Shown: positions 7,782-15,951 of the stretch, one piece after another
Layout: each line of letters begins with the position of its first letter
Numbering within the stretch: position 1 is the stretch's first letter
NCBI GenBank assembly: GCA_945881865.1
Contig: CAMCVK010000001.1
Location: 248,001-312,000 of the forward strand
Reading direction: 5' to 3'
Source of the DNA: Fimbriimonas ginsengisoli Gsoil 348
Lineage (GTDB): Bacteria; Armatimonadota; Fimbriimonadia; Fimbriimonadales; Fimbriimonadaceae
Length of the DNA stretch: 64,000 nt
Position numbers and translations under genes: made by a program
Notes under the pieces: model-generated
Databases searched by the model: none
What the model was told of the DNA's origin: nothing
The model's input: only the letters and a program-made list of their open reading frames with translations

Positions 7782-9485
7782 ATGGCCGAAGCCAAACCCA
7801 ACCTCGGAAGATTCGTCGCGCAGATTGCGGCGGTCCTTTTCGTTCTCAGCTTCGGCCTGCGGCTGGTTGGCATAGGTTGGGGTCTGCAAAACGACCTGCA
7901 TAACCAGAGCTACCACCCCGATGAGCTGCCGGTCTTTGCGGCGAGCCAGGCCATCAAGCCGACCGAAGGCAAGTTCGCGCCGGGCTTCTATAACTACGGA
8001 ACCGCCTACCTGACGATGCTGAAGGTTTCGTCGGACGTCGTGAGCGCCTACACCGGCGGCGAGGACCCAAAGAATGAAGATGCCACCTGGGCGTGGGTGT
8101 CGCGAGTTCACTTCGCCGGGCGATTGCTCAGTGCGCTCGCCGGGGCGGGCGTCGTCGTCGCGGTGTTTCTAAGCTTTTGGCGTACTTTGGGGATCACCGG
8201 CGCGGCGATTGCGGCCGCGGTTCCAGCGCTGGCACCCGCCTTGGTGGTGCATTCCCGGTTCCAGACCGTGGACATGGTGGCGACATTCTTCCTCGCGATG
8301 GCCAGCATGTTCATCCTGCGGATGATTCCCGCCGGCGAGGACGATAAACCAAACCTGACGCGCCTTGCCGCCTTGGCGGGCGTTTTTGCGGGCCTCAGCG
8401 CAGGTACGAAATACACGGGAATTCTTATCTTGCTTTCCCTCATCCCGGTCGTGATCATGCATCACCGGTCGGCGGCGCTGAAGCTGCTCGCGGTGGCGTT
8501 CGGATCCGCGTTTCTGGTTTTCCTGATCACCACACCCGGACTCGTCACGGATACGGCCAAGTTCATGGAGGACTTCCGGTACGAAATGACGCACACCTCC
8601 ACCGGCCACGGGCTGGTCTTCGAGGGAACCACGTCCGGGTTCATCTATCACTTAGCGAATCTGGCTGAGGCCATCGGGCCGCTGGTATTTCTGCTTGGGG
8701 CGATCGGCCTCGCTTGGGCGGCGTTCGAGAAGAAGCCGTGGGTCGCGTCCGTGCTCGTGTTCGCCCTAGCGTACTACTTGCTCATTGGCCGGGCCGAGGT
8801 CAAGTTCCTTCGCTACACCTTCCCGCTGGTCATTGGCCTCGCGGCCGGCTTCGGTTTTCTCGTTTCGGAGGCGAACCGGCGCGGCGGAAACTGGCGATTG
8901 CTGGTCGGCTTCGCGATCTTTGCCATCTTTGGGGTCGTCCCGCGCGGCGGCATCACTCGGACGGCGGAGATGACGGCCTGGATGACGACCGATGACCCGC
9001 GCGACCAAGCGGCCAAGTTCATCCGCGCCTCCGATGCGAAGACGGTCGGGCTGGCGAGCGACCCTTGGTTCTACACGCCGCCGCTTTACAAAAATGCTGG
9101 CGTCACGCGCGCCGTGCCGTTCGATGAGCGGCTGGACCGCATGCGGTCGGAATCGCAGCCGCAATTTGTTTATCACCAAACCGCCGGCGAAGATCCGTTT
9201 CCGTTCGACAAGCGGCTGATCACCGAAGACAAGCCGGACTACATCGTGGTTTCCTCGTTTGAGTACGCCGACCCCGAGCGGCTGTGGGACAAGAAGACGG
9301 AGGCACCGCTTGCCAGCCTCAACGAAGTCGGCAAACTTCAGGTTCAGCGGGCGCATGACTTCTACCAGGAACTAGATAAAAGCTACGAACGGGCCGCCGT
9401 CTTTGGGCCGCCGCTCGCGACCCTTCCCCACGACATGGAGTACATCCAGCCAACCGTACTCGTTTGGAAGAAGAAGCAGAAATGA
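7782..9485 (+). CDS. GT39-like polytopic membrane glycosyltransferase
   Basis: 567 aa. About ten hydrophobic segments span residues 12-395, then a soluble C-terminal domain follows. The first periplasmic loop carries the HPDELPVF motif (about residue 46), with the acidic pair used by ArnT/PMT-type (GT39) enzymes that transfer sugars from polyprenyl-phosphate carriers. The acceptor is unknown. Start ATG 7782 has TAAACT 9 bases upstream. The stop overlaps the Xer recombinase start as ATGA, so the two are translationally coupled, an unusual pairing with no obvious functional reason. Confidence 0.8.
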   Translation: MAEAKPNLGRFVAQIAAVLFVLSFGLRLVGIGWGLQNDLHNQSYHPDELPVFAASQAIKPTEGKFAPGFYNYGTAYLTMLKVSSDVVSAYTGGEDPKNEDATWAWVSRVHFAGRLLSALAGAGVVVAVFLSFWRTLGITGAAIAAAVPALAPALVVHSRFQTVDMVATFFLAMASMFILRMIPAGEDDKPNLTRLAALAGVFAGLSAGTKYTGILILLSLIPVVIMHHRSAALKLLAVAFGSAFLVFLITTPGLVTDTAKFMEDFRYEMTHTSTGHGLVFEGTTSGFIYHLANLAEAIGPLVFLLGAIGLAWAAFEKKPWVASVLVFALAYYLLIGRAEVKFLRYTFPLVIGLAAGFGFLVSEANRRGGNWRLLVGFAIFAIFGVVPRGGITRTAEMTAWMTTDDPRDQAAKFIRASDAKTVGLASDPWFYTPPLYKNAGVTRAVPFDERLDRMRSESQPQFVYHQTAGEDPFPFDKRLITEDKPDYIVVSSFEYADPERLWDKKTEAPLASLNEVGKLQVQRAHDFYQELDKSYERAAVFGPPLATLPHDMEYIQPTVLVWKKKQK

Positions 9486-10360
9486 CCCGCGGAATCGAAG
9501 CTTTTCTGGACCACCTGCGCATGGATCGCGGTGCCAGCGAACACACGATCGCCGCCTATGCGGGCGACCTGGAAAAAGCGCGGGTTCTCATGGCCAGCCT
9601 TGGCGTTGACCGATGGCAAGATGTGACGGTGGCGGAGCAACTGCGCTACGAGACGATGATTGCCGATGGCGTCGCCCCGACGACAGCGCAACGCCGCATC
9701 TCCGCGTTTCGATCCTTTCTGAAGTACTTGAAGCGGCGTAGCGCCGGCCCAACCACCGAGTTGCCTAGCACCGGCGGGTTCAAACGGAAGCGCAGTCTCC
9801 CGAAAGCTCTCGACATTTCGGACTTGGAGAAGCTGTTCTCGGTGCCGAATCTTGGTACCCCCGAGGGAATTCGGGATCGCGTGTTGATGGAGTTGATCTA
9901 CGGCGCGGGGTTGAGAGTTTCGGAGGCGGTCGGGTTGGAGATGGCCGACCTCTCGCTCGAAGCCGCTACGGTGCGAGTTCTGGGCAAGCGTGAAAAAGTA
10001 CGCCTCGTCCCACTTCCCGCGCAGACCATCGAGTGGGTCGAAAAGTACCTGCGGGATGCCCGCCCAAAGCTGGCCCGCCGGGCCCTTTCGCGCGTGATTC
10101 TCAGCAATCGTGGCTTGCCCATGTTGCGCCAGACCGCGTTCAAGCGGCTAACCGAGTTCTCTCGCCTGGCCGACCTTCCCGAGCACGTCTCTCCGCACAC
10201 GCTTCGCCATACCTACGCGGTGCATTTGCTGAAAGGCGGAGCCGATCTGCGGGCCGTGCAAGAGCTATTGGGCCATGAAAGCATCGCCACGACGCAGGTT
10301 TACACGCAGCTCGATCTAGAGGCAGTTCGAAAGGCGTATGCCGCACATCCAAGGCGCTAG
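9482..10360 (+). CDS. Tyrosine recombinase, XerC/XerD family
   Basis: 292 aa, typical for Xer. An N-terminal SAM-like core-binding domain (EAFLDHLRMDRGASEHTIAAY) precedes the catalytic domain. It shows catalytic Arg in YGAGLRVSEAVGL, HTLRHTYAVHLL (His-x-x-Arg), LLGHES (His) and nucleophile Tyr in TTQVYTQ. Xer proteins resolve chromosome dimers at dif. The start at 9482 overlaps the preceding stop (ATGA). No dif-like site or phage genes were found nearby, so this is probably the housekeeping enzyme. XerC and XerD cannot be told apart by eye. Confidence 0.92.
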   Translation: MTRGIEAFLDHLRMDRGASEHTIAAYAGDLEKARVLMASLGVDRWQDVTVAEQLRYETMIADGVAPTTAQRRISAFRSFLKYLKRRSAGPTTELPSTGGFKRKRSLPKALDISDLEKLFSVPNLGTPEGIRDRVLMELIYGAGLRVSEAVGLEMADLSLEAATVRVLGKREKVRLVPLPAQTIEWVEKYLRDARPKLARRALSRVILSNRGLPMLRQTAFKRLTEFSRLADLPEHVSPHTLRHTYAVHLLKGGADLRAVQELLGHESIATTQVYTQLDLEAVRKAYAAHPRR

Positions 10361-10566
10361 TCGAATTCTCCAGTGTCCCAGATGATGGCGAACGCGGTTT
10401 CGCCGGTCCGCAGGCATGCCGCAAGGTACGGGCGGCAAGAGCCACACTTCGTTCCCGCTCCCGTAAGCTCGCCAGCCTCCTCTACGGATTCCGCGCCAGA
10501 TTCCAAGACCTCATCAAAGCGGACGTTCATGCAAACGCACCGCCGTACCGGAGTCGGATCCATCAT
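10357..10566 (-). CDS. BFD-like [2Fe-2S]-binding protein
   Basis: 69 aa. Four cysteines are arranged as CVC (about 10-12) and CGSC (about 41-44), the pattern of the bacterioferritin-associated ferredoxin (BFD)-like [2Fe-2S] domain, here as a stand-alone small protein. BFD helps release iron from bacterioferritin, and similar domains sit in nitrite reductases and oxidases. ATG 10566 overlaps the tsaD stop as ATGA. The 3' end overlaps the xer stop by 4 bases on the opposite strand. A partner ferritin is not in the window. Confidence 0.75.
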   Translation of the reverse strand: MMDPTPVRRCVCMNVRFDEVLESGAESVEEAGELTGAGTKCGSCRPYLAACLRTGETAFAIIWDTGEFD

Positions 10567-11579
10567 TCGTCTACGCCGAAGAGCGCGTCGTTAGCTTGCG
10601 CTTCCAAGGAAAAATCGTCGCGGTCTCCGCGTGCCAGCCGAAAAGAACCGGCCAGCCCGATCATCCCCGCATTGTCGGTACAGAGCACGATCGGCGGTGT
10701 GAGGAAGCGACGCCCGGATTGAGTGCACCCCGCCTGAAGTCGCTCCCTCAACGCCACATTTGCGGCAACGCCGCCGACAAGGGTGACAGTTTCAAAGCCG
10801 AGTTCATCGGCGGCTCGAAGCACACGCTCGGCGAGCACGCTGACAATTGCTTCCTGGAGCGATGCCGCCGCATCCGGAACCGATAGTGCCGCGCCTTCGG
10901 TGTCGACCAGCCGCATAACCGCCGTTTTCAGTCCGCTAAAGCTAAAGTCACGAGTTGGGCCACGGAGGCCACGTGGCAACGGATACCGTTTTGGGTTTCC
11001 GCCCAGCGCCGCCTGCTGGATCGCCCGACCACCCGGGTAACCCAGTCCCATGAGCCGAGCGCCCTTATCGAACGCCTCGCCCGCCGCGTCGTCGATCGTG
11101 TGCCCGATCAGTTCGTAGTCGCCCGGGGCCCAAACGGCCACCAACTCGGTGTGTCCGCCCGAAGCGATGAGCGAGAGATGCGGCACCGGAATCTCTTCGG
11201 GCAAACCGTAAACGCTCATCAGGTGGCCCTCCAAATGGTGGACGCCCACCAGAGGAATGCCCAGAGAAAACGCGAGCGCCTTCGCAGCCGTGACGCCGAC
11301 GCTGAGGGCACCCACCAGCCCCGGCCGGTTCGTCACCGCAATCCCGCGGAGATCGCCAAGTTGCAAACCCGCCGCCGAAAGTGCTTCCCGAATCACCGGA
11401 AGGATGGCTTCAACGTGCGCGCGGGCGGCGGCTTCGGGCACAACACCTCCCCACTTTTGGTGCATCTCAATCTGGCTGGCGATGATGTTTGACCGAACCT
11501 CTCGGCCCTGGACCACGGCCGCGCTGGTCTCGTCGCAGCTTGATTCGATCGCAAGAATCGGTTCCGTAAAGAACGTCAA
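10563..11579 (-). CDS. tsaD: tRNA threonylcarbamoyladenosine transferase TsaD
   Basis: 338 aa. It transfers the threonylcarbamoyl group to A37 of ANN-decoding tRNAs. Family marks are ILAIESSCDETSAAVV at the start, metal-binding HHLEGH (H115, H119), SGGHTELV, and DDAAGEAFDKGARLMGLGYPGG. I choose TTG 11579 because it overlaps the rimI stop as TTGA, the same coupling used elsewhere here, and the protein then starts close to the family norm. A TTG at 11594 is the alternative. Partner TsaB is not in this operon, although rimI is. Confidence 0.93.
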   Translation of the reverse strand: MTFFTEPILAIESSCDETSAAVVQGREVRSNIIASQIEMHQKWGGVVPEAAARAHVEAILPVIREALSAAGLQLGDLRGIAVTNRPGLVGALSVGVTAAKALAFSLGIPLVGVHHLEGHLMSVYGLPEEIPVPHLSLIASGGHTELVAVWAPGDYELIGHTIDDAAGEAFDKGARLMGLGYPGGRAIQQAALGGNPKRYPLPRGLRGPTRDFSFSGLKTAVMRLVDTEGAALSVPDAAASLQEAIVSVLAERVLRAADELGFETVTLVGGVAANVALRERLQAGCTQSGRRFLTPPIVLCTDNAGMIGLAGSFRLARGDRDDFSLEAQANDALFGVDE

Positions 11580-12043
11580 GGAGTGGGCACCCAAGTCTCA
11601 AGCTCGTAAAGCCACATCACCACGGCGTCCTCGCGGTTGTCTGGGTAGTAGCCTTTTCGCACGGAGACGCGTTGGTAACCCAGCTTTTCGTAAAGCAAAA
11701 TGGCGGCGGTGTTCCCGGCGCGAACCTCAAGCGTGCTGCAGGTAGCCCCCCGCTCGCGGGCGTCGGTCAACAATCGGTTCATCAGCTTCCGACCGATGCC
11801 TTCACGCCGGTGGGATTCTTTCACCGCAATCGTCGTGATGTGGGCTTCGTCGATGGCAACCCAAACGGAACCGTAGCCGACCAATTCATGATCGAGCATC
11901 ACCGTTAGAAACACGCCATGCTTCGAGTCGATTTCATTTCGAAAGGCGCGCTCAGACCACGGCAAACCATGGGTTGCGTTCTCGATTTCGAGAATCGCGG
12001 GCAAGTGCCGTTCGGTGATAGGCTCGAAGCGAAGAATCGCCAT
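11576..12043 (-). CDS. rimI: Ribosomal-protein-alanine N-acetyltransferase RimI (GNAT)
   Basis: 155 aa GNAT fold. The acetyl-CoA loop is seen as ESHRREGIGRKLM (Q/RxxGxG/A type), followed by LEVRAGNTAAILLYEKLGYQ and the RimI-style RKGYYPDNREDAVVMW. RimI acetylates the N-terminus of ribosomal protein S18 in E. coli. The rimI-tsaD pairing is common in bacteria. It starts 3 bases after the livF stop and overlaps tsaD by 4 bases. Confidence 0.9.
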   Translation of the reverse strand: MAILRFEPITERHLPAILEIENATHGLPWSERAFRNEIDSKHGVFLTVMLDHELVGYGSVWVAIDEAHITTIAVKESHRREGIGRKLMNRLLTDARERGATCSTLEVRAGNTAAILLYEKLGYQRVSVRKGYYPDNREDAVVMWLYELETWVPTP

Positions 12044-12046
12044 GGG

Positions 12047-12748
12047 CTACCCGCCGAGGTAGGCCTCTTTCACCTTTGGATCGGTCAGCAGGTCCTGGCC
12101 GGTACCGCTCAGCACGACGTTGCCGGTCTCCAGAACGTAGGCGCGGTGCGCCACGGCGAGCGCCCGATTGGCGTTTTGCTCGACGATGAGAATCGTCCGC
12201 CCATCCTTGTTCAGGTCCAGCACAATGTTGAAAATCTCGTCCACGAACAGCGGCGCCAAGCCCAAGCTCGGCTCATCGAGCAGCAACAGTTGCGGCCGGG
12301 ACATCAACGCGCGTCCGATCGCGAGCATCTGCTGCTCGCCACCGCTCATCGTTCCGGCACTCTGCTTGAACCGCTCCTTCAGGCGCGGGAATCGCTGCAA
12401 CACGAGGTCCTGGTCCGCCTCGATTTCATTGTCTTTCCGGATGAAAGCGCCAAGTTGCAGGTTCTCCTGCACCGTCATGTTGGTGAAAATGCGTCGGCCT
12501 TCGGGCGACTGGCTGATGCCAAGTTTCACGATTTCGTGCGCCGGCATCGTAGTGAGATCCTTGCCTTCAAAGCTGATCGTGCCGCCACGGGGCCGCAGCA
12601 GGCCGCTGATGGTTCGCAGGAGGGTGCTCTTGCCCGCTCCGTTGCTCCCGATAATCGCGACGATTTCGCCGCGGTTCACCTCGGCGGAGACATTATTGAG
12701 CGCCTGGATCGCCCCGTAGAAGACGTTGATGCCTTTGATTTGCAGCAT
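12047..12748 (-). CDS. ABC transporter ATPase, LivF-like (branched-chain amino acid type)
   Basis: 233 aa. Walker A is GSNGAGKST (about 34-42), the signature is TMSGGEQQMLAIGRAL, Walker B is LLLLDEPSLGLAP, and the switch region has VEQNANRAL. The opening MLQIKGINVFYGAIQAL and C-terminal YVLETGNVVLSGTG fit LivF, the second ATPase of high-affinity branched-chain amino acid importers. ATG 12748 is chosen by homology; a TTG at 12784 would add 12 residues. No livG, livH, livM or livJ is adjacent, so the rest of the system must lie elsewhere. It heads the livF-rimI-tsaD-bfd run. Confidence 0.88.
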   Translation of the reverse strand: MLQIKGINVFYGAIQALNNVSAEVNRGEIVAIIGSNGAGKSTLLRTISGLLRPRGGTISFEGKDLTTMPAHEIVKLGISQSPEGRRIFTNMTVQENLQLGAFIRKDNEIEADQDLVLQRFPRLKERFKQSAGTMSGGEQQMLAIGRALMSRPQLLLLDEPSLGLAPLFVDEIFNIVLDLNKDGRTILIVEQNANRALAVAHRAYVLETGNVVLSGTGQDLLTDPKVKEAYLGG

Positions 12749-12778
12749 GAAAGAAAGGAGAACGACCGGCGGTCTTTT

Positions 12779-12810
12779 CCCCAAGGAGTGTTTACCCCAA
12801 GGAGTGTCTA
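12779..12810. repeat. Two 16-base tandem repeats
   Basis: CCCCAAGGAGTGTTTA (12779-12794) is followed directly by CCCCAAGGAGTGTCTA (12795-12810), 15 of 16 bases identical. They fill the gap between the epimerase stop and livF. On the minus strand each copy carries TARACACTCC. This may be a regulatory duplication or a slippage product. Confidence 0.7.
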
Positions 12811-12811
12811 C

Positions 12812-13681
12812 CTAGGCGATCAACCCGCGCAGCCCATCTTCGAGGTGAATGCTCGCCCGAAAGCCGAGAATCTCTTCTGCGCGGCGGGTGTCGGCGAACA
12901 AATAGCGGGCCTCTTCGCCTTTTGCTGGAATCATCTCGATTGGCACGCGCTGTCCACTCAGGTCCATGATCAGGTTCACCAGATCTAACATCGAGGTTCC
13001 GCGACCGGTGCCGACGTTGATCGGCTCGCCGGTGAGCGGGGCGTCGAGGGCAAGCAGAAACGCGCGCGCGACGTCGGACACATGGATGAAATCGCGTTGC
13101 TGGCCGCCGTCACCGGTCAAGCGAATCGGAATTCCGTTGGCCAGACTGGCCCGGATTCGCGGAATGATCTGGGTGTCCCTTCCGCCCGGCCCGTAGACGT
13201 TGAAGATGCGAAGGCTTGCCGCCTTGAGGCCAAACATCTGCGCGTAGGCTCGCACATTGCTCTCGATGTACGACTTCTGGATCGTGTAGATCGCGCGTTC
13301 GTTGCGCGGCATCTCTTCCTGCGAAGCCTCCGGGTGCGTGCCGGCATAGGTAGCCGTGCTGGCGAAGAGGAACGGGATCTCGCGGGCGCGACAATGATCC
13401 ATCAACGAGATCGTTGGACCAAGATTGCGCTCATGCCGTTTGAGTGGGTCGGCGGTGGCTTCGGCGACGCTGCCGCTCCATTCCAGGTGAACGACGTGGG
13501 TGCAGTCCTGGATCGCCTGGGCGACGACTTCCCCATCGACCGTCCGGCCATACACGTGCTCTGCAAACCCAATCTGCCGCTCGTCGAGCGGAACCGGAAT
13601 GTCGCCATTTGTCGCCAACTGACGGCACAATTCTTGTCCAACGGCTCCGCCACCGGCGGTAACCAAAACGCGCCTCTGCAT
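12812..13681 (-). CDS. NAD-dependent epimerase/dehydratase (extended SDR)
   Basis: 289 aa. The N-terminal Rossmann motif is TAGGGAVGQ, the catalytic Ser/Thr region is FASTATY, the YxxxK pair is YTIQK, and RIFNVYGPGG and DFIHVSDVARAFLLAL follow. These mark extended SDRs acting on nucleotide sugars (UDP-glucose 4-epimerase relatives). It starts 1 base after the stop of the FAD oxidoreductase gene, so it shares that operon. Its substrate, and any link to phosphonate chemistry, are unknown. Confidence 0.85.
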   Translation of the reverse strand: MQRRVLVTAGGGAVGQELCRQLATNGDIPVPLDERQIGFAEHVYGRTVDGEVVAQAIQDCTHVVHLEWSGSVAEATADPLKRHERNLGPTISLMDHCRAREIPFLFASTATYAGTHPEASQEEMPRNERAIYTIQKSYIESNVRAYAQMFGLKAASLRIFNVYGPGGRDTQIIPRIRASLANGIPIRLTGDGGQQRDFIHVSDVARAFLLALDAPLTGEPINVGTGRGTSMLDLVNLIMDLSGQRVPIEMIPAKGEEARYLFADTRRAEEILGFRASIHLEDGLRGLIA

Positions 13682-13682
13682 C

Positions 13683-14798
13683 CTAGCCTCGGTTTACCAC
13701 GCGCTCGGCAACGCCGAACGAAAGGGTCATGCCCGCGCCGCCGAGCGCGCCGATGATCGTGACACCGGGCTCGGTATCGAGCACCAAGAACGGCTCGATT
13801 GGGTGCTTTCCGTAAACACCGTCCCATCGCTGGGCGATCGAGAACGATTCCGTCGGGAGGAACCGGTCGAGGTATTCCAGGATGAGGTCGTCGACCGCCT
13901 CGCTGGAGTACGGGGCGAAGTGCGGCCCGTAGTGGTGCGAGTCGCCGAGGGTCAGCGAACCGTCGCCGTGCTGCGAAACAAGGACGTGGATGCCGTGCTC
14001 CATGTAGTCCGGCATTTCGTCCACCAACCGGGCGCGCAGCGGACCCAGGCTTGCGCAGTCGCGGAAGTTTCGGTAATGCAGCAGGGTGAGTCCGGCGCAG
14101 AGGTGCGCGCCGATCTGGTAGCTGGCGTCGTTTGGCACCGCGCGCAGCATCTGGAGCCGAACTTTTTCCATTCCGGCATCGGCCAATTCTTTTCCGCCGA
14201 CGCCATCGCTGTCGGCTCCGGGACAGACGTAGATGCGCTCCGCGGTGAAATCGGCGTCAACGGTCGCAACTCGCCCTTCTCCAACATGCGTTGCGGAGCG
14301 GCCAAAACGGAACTCGACGCCGGAACTTTCGAGGGCACCAGCGAGCTTGCTTGCCGTAATCCGCGGGTCAACACAGAGTTCGTACGGGCTCCACATGGCG
14401 CCCAGTAGGCCGTCTTGGCGCAACGGTCGAGATTTCTGCATGGTCTCCTCAGGCGTTAGCATCCGAATCTCGGGATCGGCCGCGATGCGAACGTACTCCT
14501 CGAGCACCGCGTATTCGTCCGCGGCATAAGCAAGGTGCAACGACCCGCACTCGTTGAACCAGATGCCATGGCCGCTCAAGTTTTCCAGCCAAAGTTCTCG
14601 GCTTCGCATGGCGATGTCGCGCATTTCGCCCAGGGTTTGGCCGATCGGCCACAGCATGCCGAAGTTCCGCACCGTCGCGCCAGTTGCAAAGGCGTTTTTC
14701 TCAATGACCAGCGTTTTTGCGCCTTGCTTATGGAGCGCGGCGGCGGTCGCCAGACCGACGATTCCGCCGCCCACCACGATTGCGTCGAACTTGTTCAT
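13683..14798 (-). CDS. FAD-dependent oxidoreductase, TIGR03364-like (phosphonate-associated)
   Basis: 371 aa of the DAO family. It opens with the dinucleotide-binding VVGGGIVGLATAAAL and ends with the FAD motif IIGALGGAGMTLSFGVAE. The block RNFGMLWPIGQT, then RSRELWLENL and GSLHLAYAADEYAVLEEYV, fits the TIGR03364 clade, known from gene context with TIGR03351 phosphonatase-like hydrolases and proposed to oxidatively deaminate aminophosphonates. The HAD partner is divergently encoded 46 bases away. TAAACT lies 9 bases before the ATG. Exact substrate (for example a 2-aminoethylphosphonate derivative) is inference. Confidence 0.82.
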   Translation of the reverse strand: MNKFDAIVVGGGIVGLATAAALHKQGAKTLVIEKNAFATGATVRNFGMLWPIGQTLGEMRDIAMRSRELWLENLSGHGIWFNECGSLHLAYAADEYAVLEEYVRIAADPEIRMLTPEETMQKSRPLRQDGLLGAMWSPYELCVDPRITASKLAGALESSGVEFRFGRSATHVGEGRVATVDADFTAERIYVCPGADSDGVGGKELADAGMEKVRLQMLRAVPNDASYQIGAHLCAGLTLLHYRNFRDCASLGPLRARLVDEMPDYMEHGIHVLVSQHGDGSLTLGDSHHYGPHFAPYSSEAVDDLILEYLDRFLPTESFSIAQRWDGVYGKHPIEPFLVLDTEPGVTIIGALGGAGMTLSFGVAERVVNRG

Positions 14799-14844
14799 GC
14801 CGGGCGGAGTTTATCCGCATGGCGTTCCGGCCAAAATGGAGGCG

Positions 14845-15504
14845 ATGCTGAAGTTGGTGATTTTCGACCTTGCCGGGACCACGGTGAAAGACAACGACGA
14901 GGTTCTGGCGTGCTTTTTGGACGCCATGAAGGCCGCCGGGCTGGACGCCGATCCGGCCGAAGTCAACCAACGCATGGGAATCCCCAAGCGAGAAGCGATC
15001 CGGCAGGTCTTTCCATCGTTGTTGCCCGAAGAGGTCGAAGCGGTGCATCAGGATTTTCGAAATCGCATGATCGACTACTACCGGCACTCGCCGCAGGTCG
15101 CCGAGATCGAAGGCGCGGAGGCCTTGGTGCGGGCTCTGCAGGCGAAAGGCGTGAAAGTTGGGTTCGATACCGGCTTCGACCGCGAGACCGCCGACGTGTT
15201 GTTTGCGCGCCTCGGCTGGCAGGACCTTGCCGATGCGACGGCCACCAGCGACGAGGTGGCCAACGGACGGCCCTTCCCCGACTTGGCTTTGCGCATCATG
15301 TCCCTGACCGGCGTCACTGATCCTTTGACGGTTGCTAAGATTGGGGACACGCCGAGCGACCTCGGCGAGGGCACGAGCGCCGGCTGCGCGTGGGTGGTAG
15401 GCGTTACCTACGGCACACACACCCGCGAGGCTCTCTTGCCGCACAAGCACACCCATTTGGTGGATTCGCTTGGCGAGCTGTCGGAATTGCTACTTGGCGT
15501 CTAG
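14845..15504 (+). CDS. Phosphonatase-like HAD hydrolase (TIGR03351 type)
   Basis: 219 aa. Phosphonatase marks rather than ordinary HAD marks are present: DLAGTTV (DxAGT instead of DxD) at residues 7-13, a cap-domain Lys in MGIPKREAIR where PhnX has its Schiff-base Lys, Arg in NGRPFPD where most HADs have Lys, and GDTPSDLGEG for Mg binding. The expected chemistry is C-P bond cleavage of a phosphonoacetaldehyde-like aldehyde. I start at ATG 14845, so the protein begins MLKLVIFDLAGT; ATG 14836 would add three residues. It is divergent from the TIGR03364 oxidase. The 3' end overlaps arsC by 15 bases, convergently. Confidence 0.85.
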   Translation: MLKLVIFDLAGTTVKDNDEVLACFLDAMKAAGLDADPAEVNQRMGIPKREAIRQVFPSLLPEEVEAVHQDFRNRMIDYYRHSPQVAEIEGAEALVRALQAKGVKVGFDTGFDRETADVLFARLGWQDLADATATSDEVANGRPFPDLALRIMSLTGVTDPLTVAKIGDTPSDLGEGTSAGCAWVVGVTYGTHTREALLPHKHTHLVDSLGELSELLLGV

Positions 15505-15894
15505 GCCCATCATCTGACGAACGCGCGCGTCGATTTGGTCTCGAATCACGCGCACCGAATCCGGCCCTTGTCCGGCGGGGTCCTCAAGTTCCCAGTCCTC
15601 GGTGAGAATGAACTTGGCCGGGCACGCCTCGGCGTCAACGCCGCAACCCATCGAGATGATAGTGTCGGCCCGATCAACCATTTCTTGGGTCAGGAGCTTC
15701 GGCGCGTGGCCCTCCATCGAGATTCCGAGTTCGGCCATCACCACCACGGCATTGGGGTTGAGCGTTTTTCCGCCGACGGTTCCGGCGGATTCCGCCTTCC
15801 ACCCGGTCTGCGACGCCGCGTAATGGTTCACGAACGCCTCGGCCATCTGCGACCGGCCGGCGTTGTGCACACACACGAAAAGAACCGTTTTCAT
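15490..15894 (-). CDS. arsC: Arsenate reductase, thioredoxin-coupled ArsC
   Basis: 134 aa of the low-molecular-weight phosphatase fold. The CX5R loop is CVHNAGR (C8-R14), and two more Cys (C84 in SMGCGV, C91 in ACPAKF) match the three-Cys relay of thioredoxin-linked ArsC, which reduces arsenate to arsenite for export. ATG 15894 has TAAACT exactly 6 bases upstream, so it is probably leaderless. No arsB, acr3 or arsR repressor gene is adjacent. A 12-base inverted repeat lies just upstream. Confidence 0.93.
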   Translation of the reverse strand: MKTVLFVCVHNAGRSQMAEAFVNHYAASQTGWKAESAGTVGGKTLNPNAVVVMAELGISMEGHAPKLLTQEMVDRADTIISMGCGVDAEACPAKFILTEDWELEDPAGQGPDSVRVIRDQIDARVRQMMGLDAK

Positions 15895-15900
15895 GCGCCC

Positions 15901-15937
15901 AGTTTAACCCACATTTCGATTTTGGTCGAAATGTGGG
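15901..15937 (-). promoter_or_regulatory. -10 box and 12-base palindrome before arsC
   Basis: TAAACT occupies 15906-15901 on the minus strand. Immediately upstream, CCCACATTTCGA (15908-15919) and TCGAAATGTGGG (15926-15937) form a perfect 12-base inverted repeat with loop TTTTGG. It could be the terminator of the upstream dehydrogenase gene (stop 15952) or an operator covering the arsC promoter. There is no clear T-run. Confidence 0.65.
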
Positions 15938-15951
15938 CTTCGCGCGGAAAT

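Noticed and set aside
6714-8111. 465-codon minus-strand frame
   Set aside because: Antisense shadow of two plus-strand genes with signal peptide and membrane segments; no domain.
9482-10360. Xer gene considered as integrase of a prophage or genomic island
   Set aside because: No phage or conjugation genes, no tRNA-linked att repeats; it is coupled to a membrane glycosyltransferase and next to housekeeping genes.
12748-12784. Longer LivF start at TTG 12784
   Set aside because: The added 12 residues (GKRPPVVLLSF) do not fit the family start MLQIKGINVFYG; kept only as an alternative.
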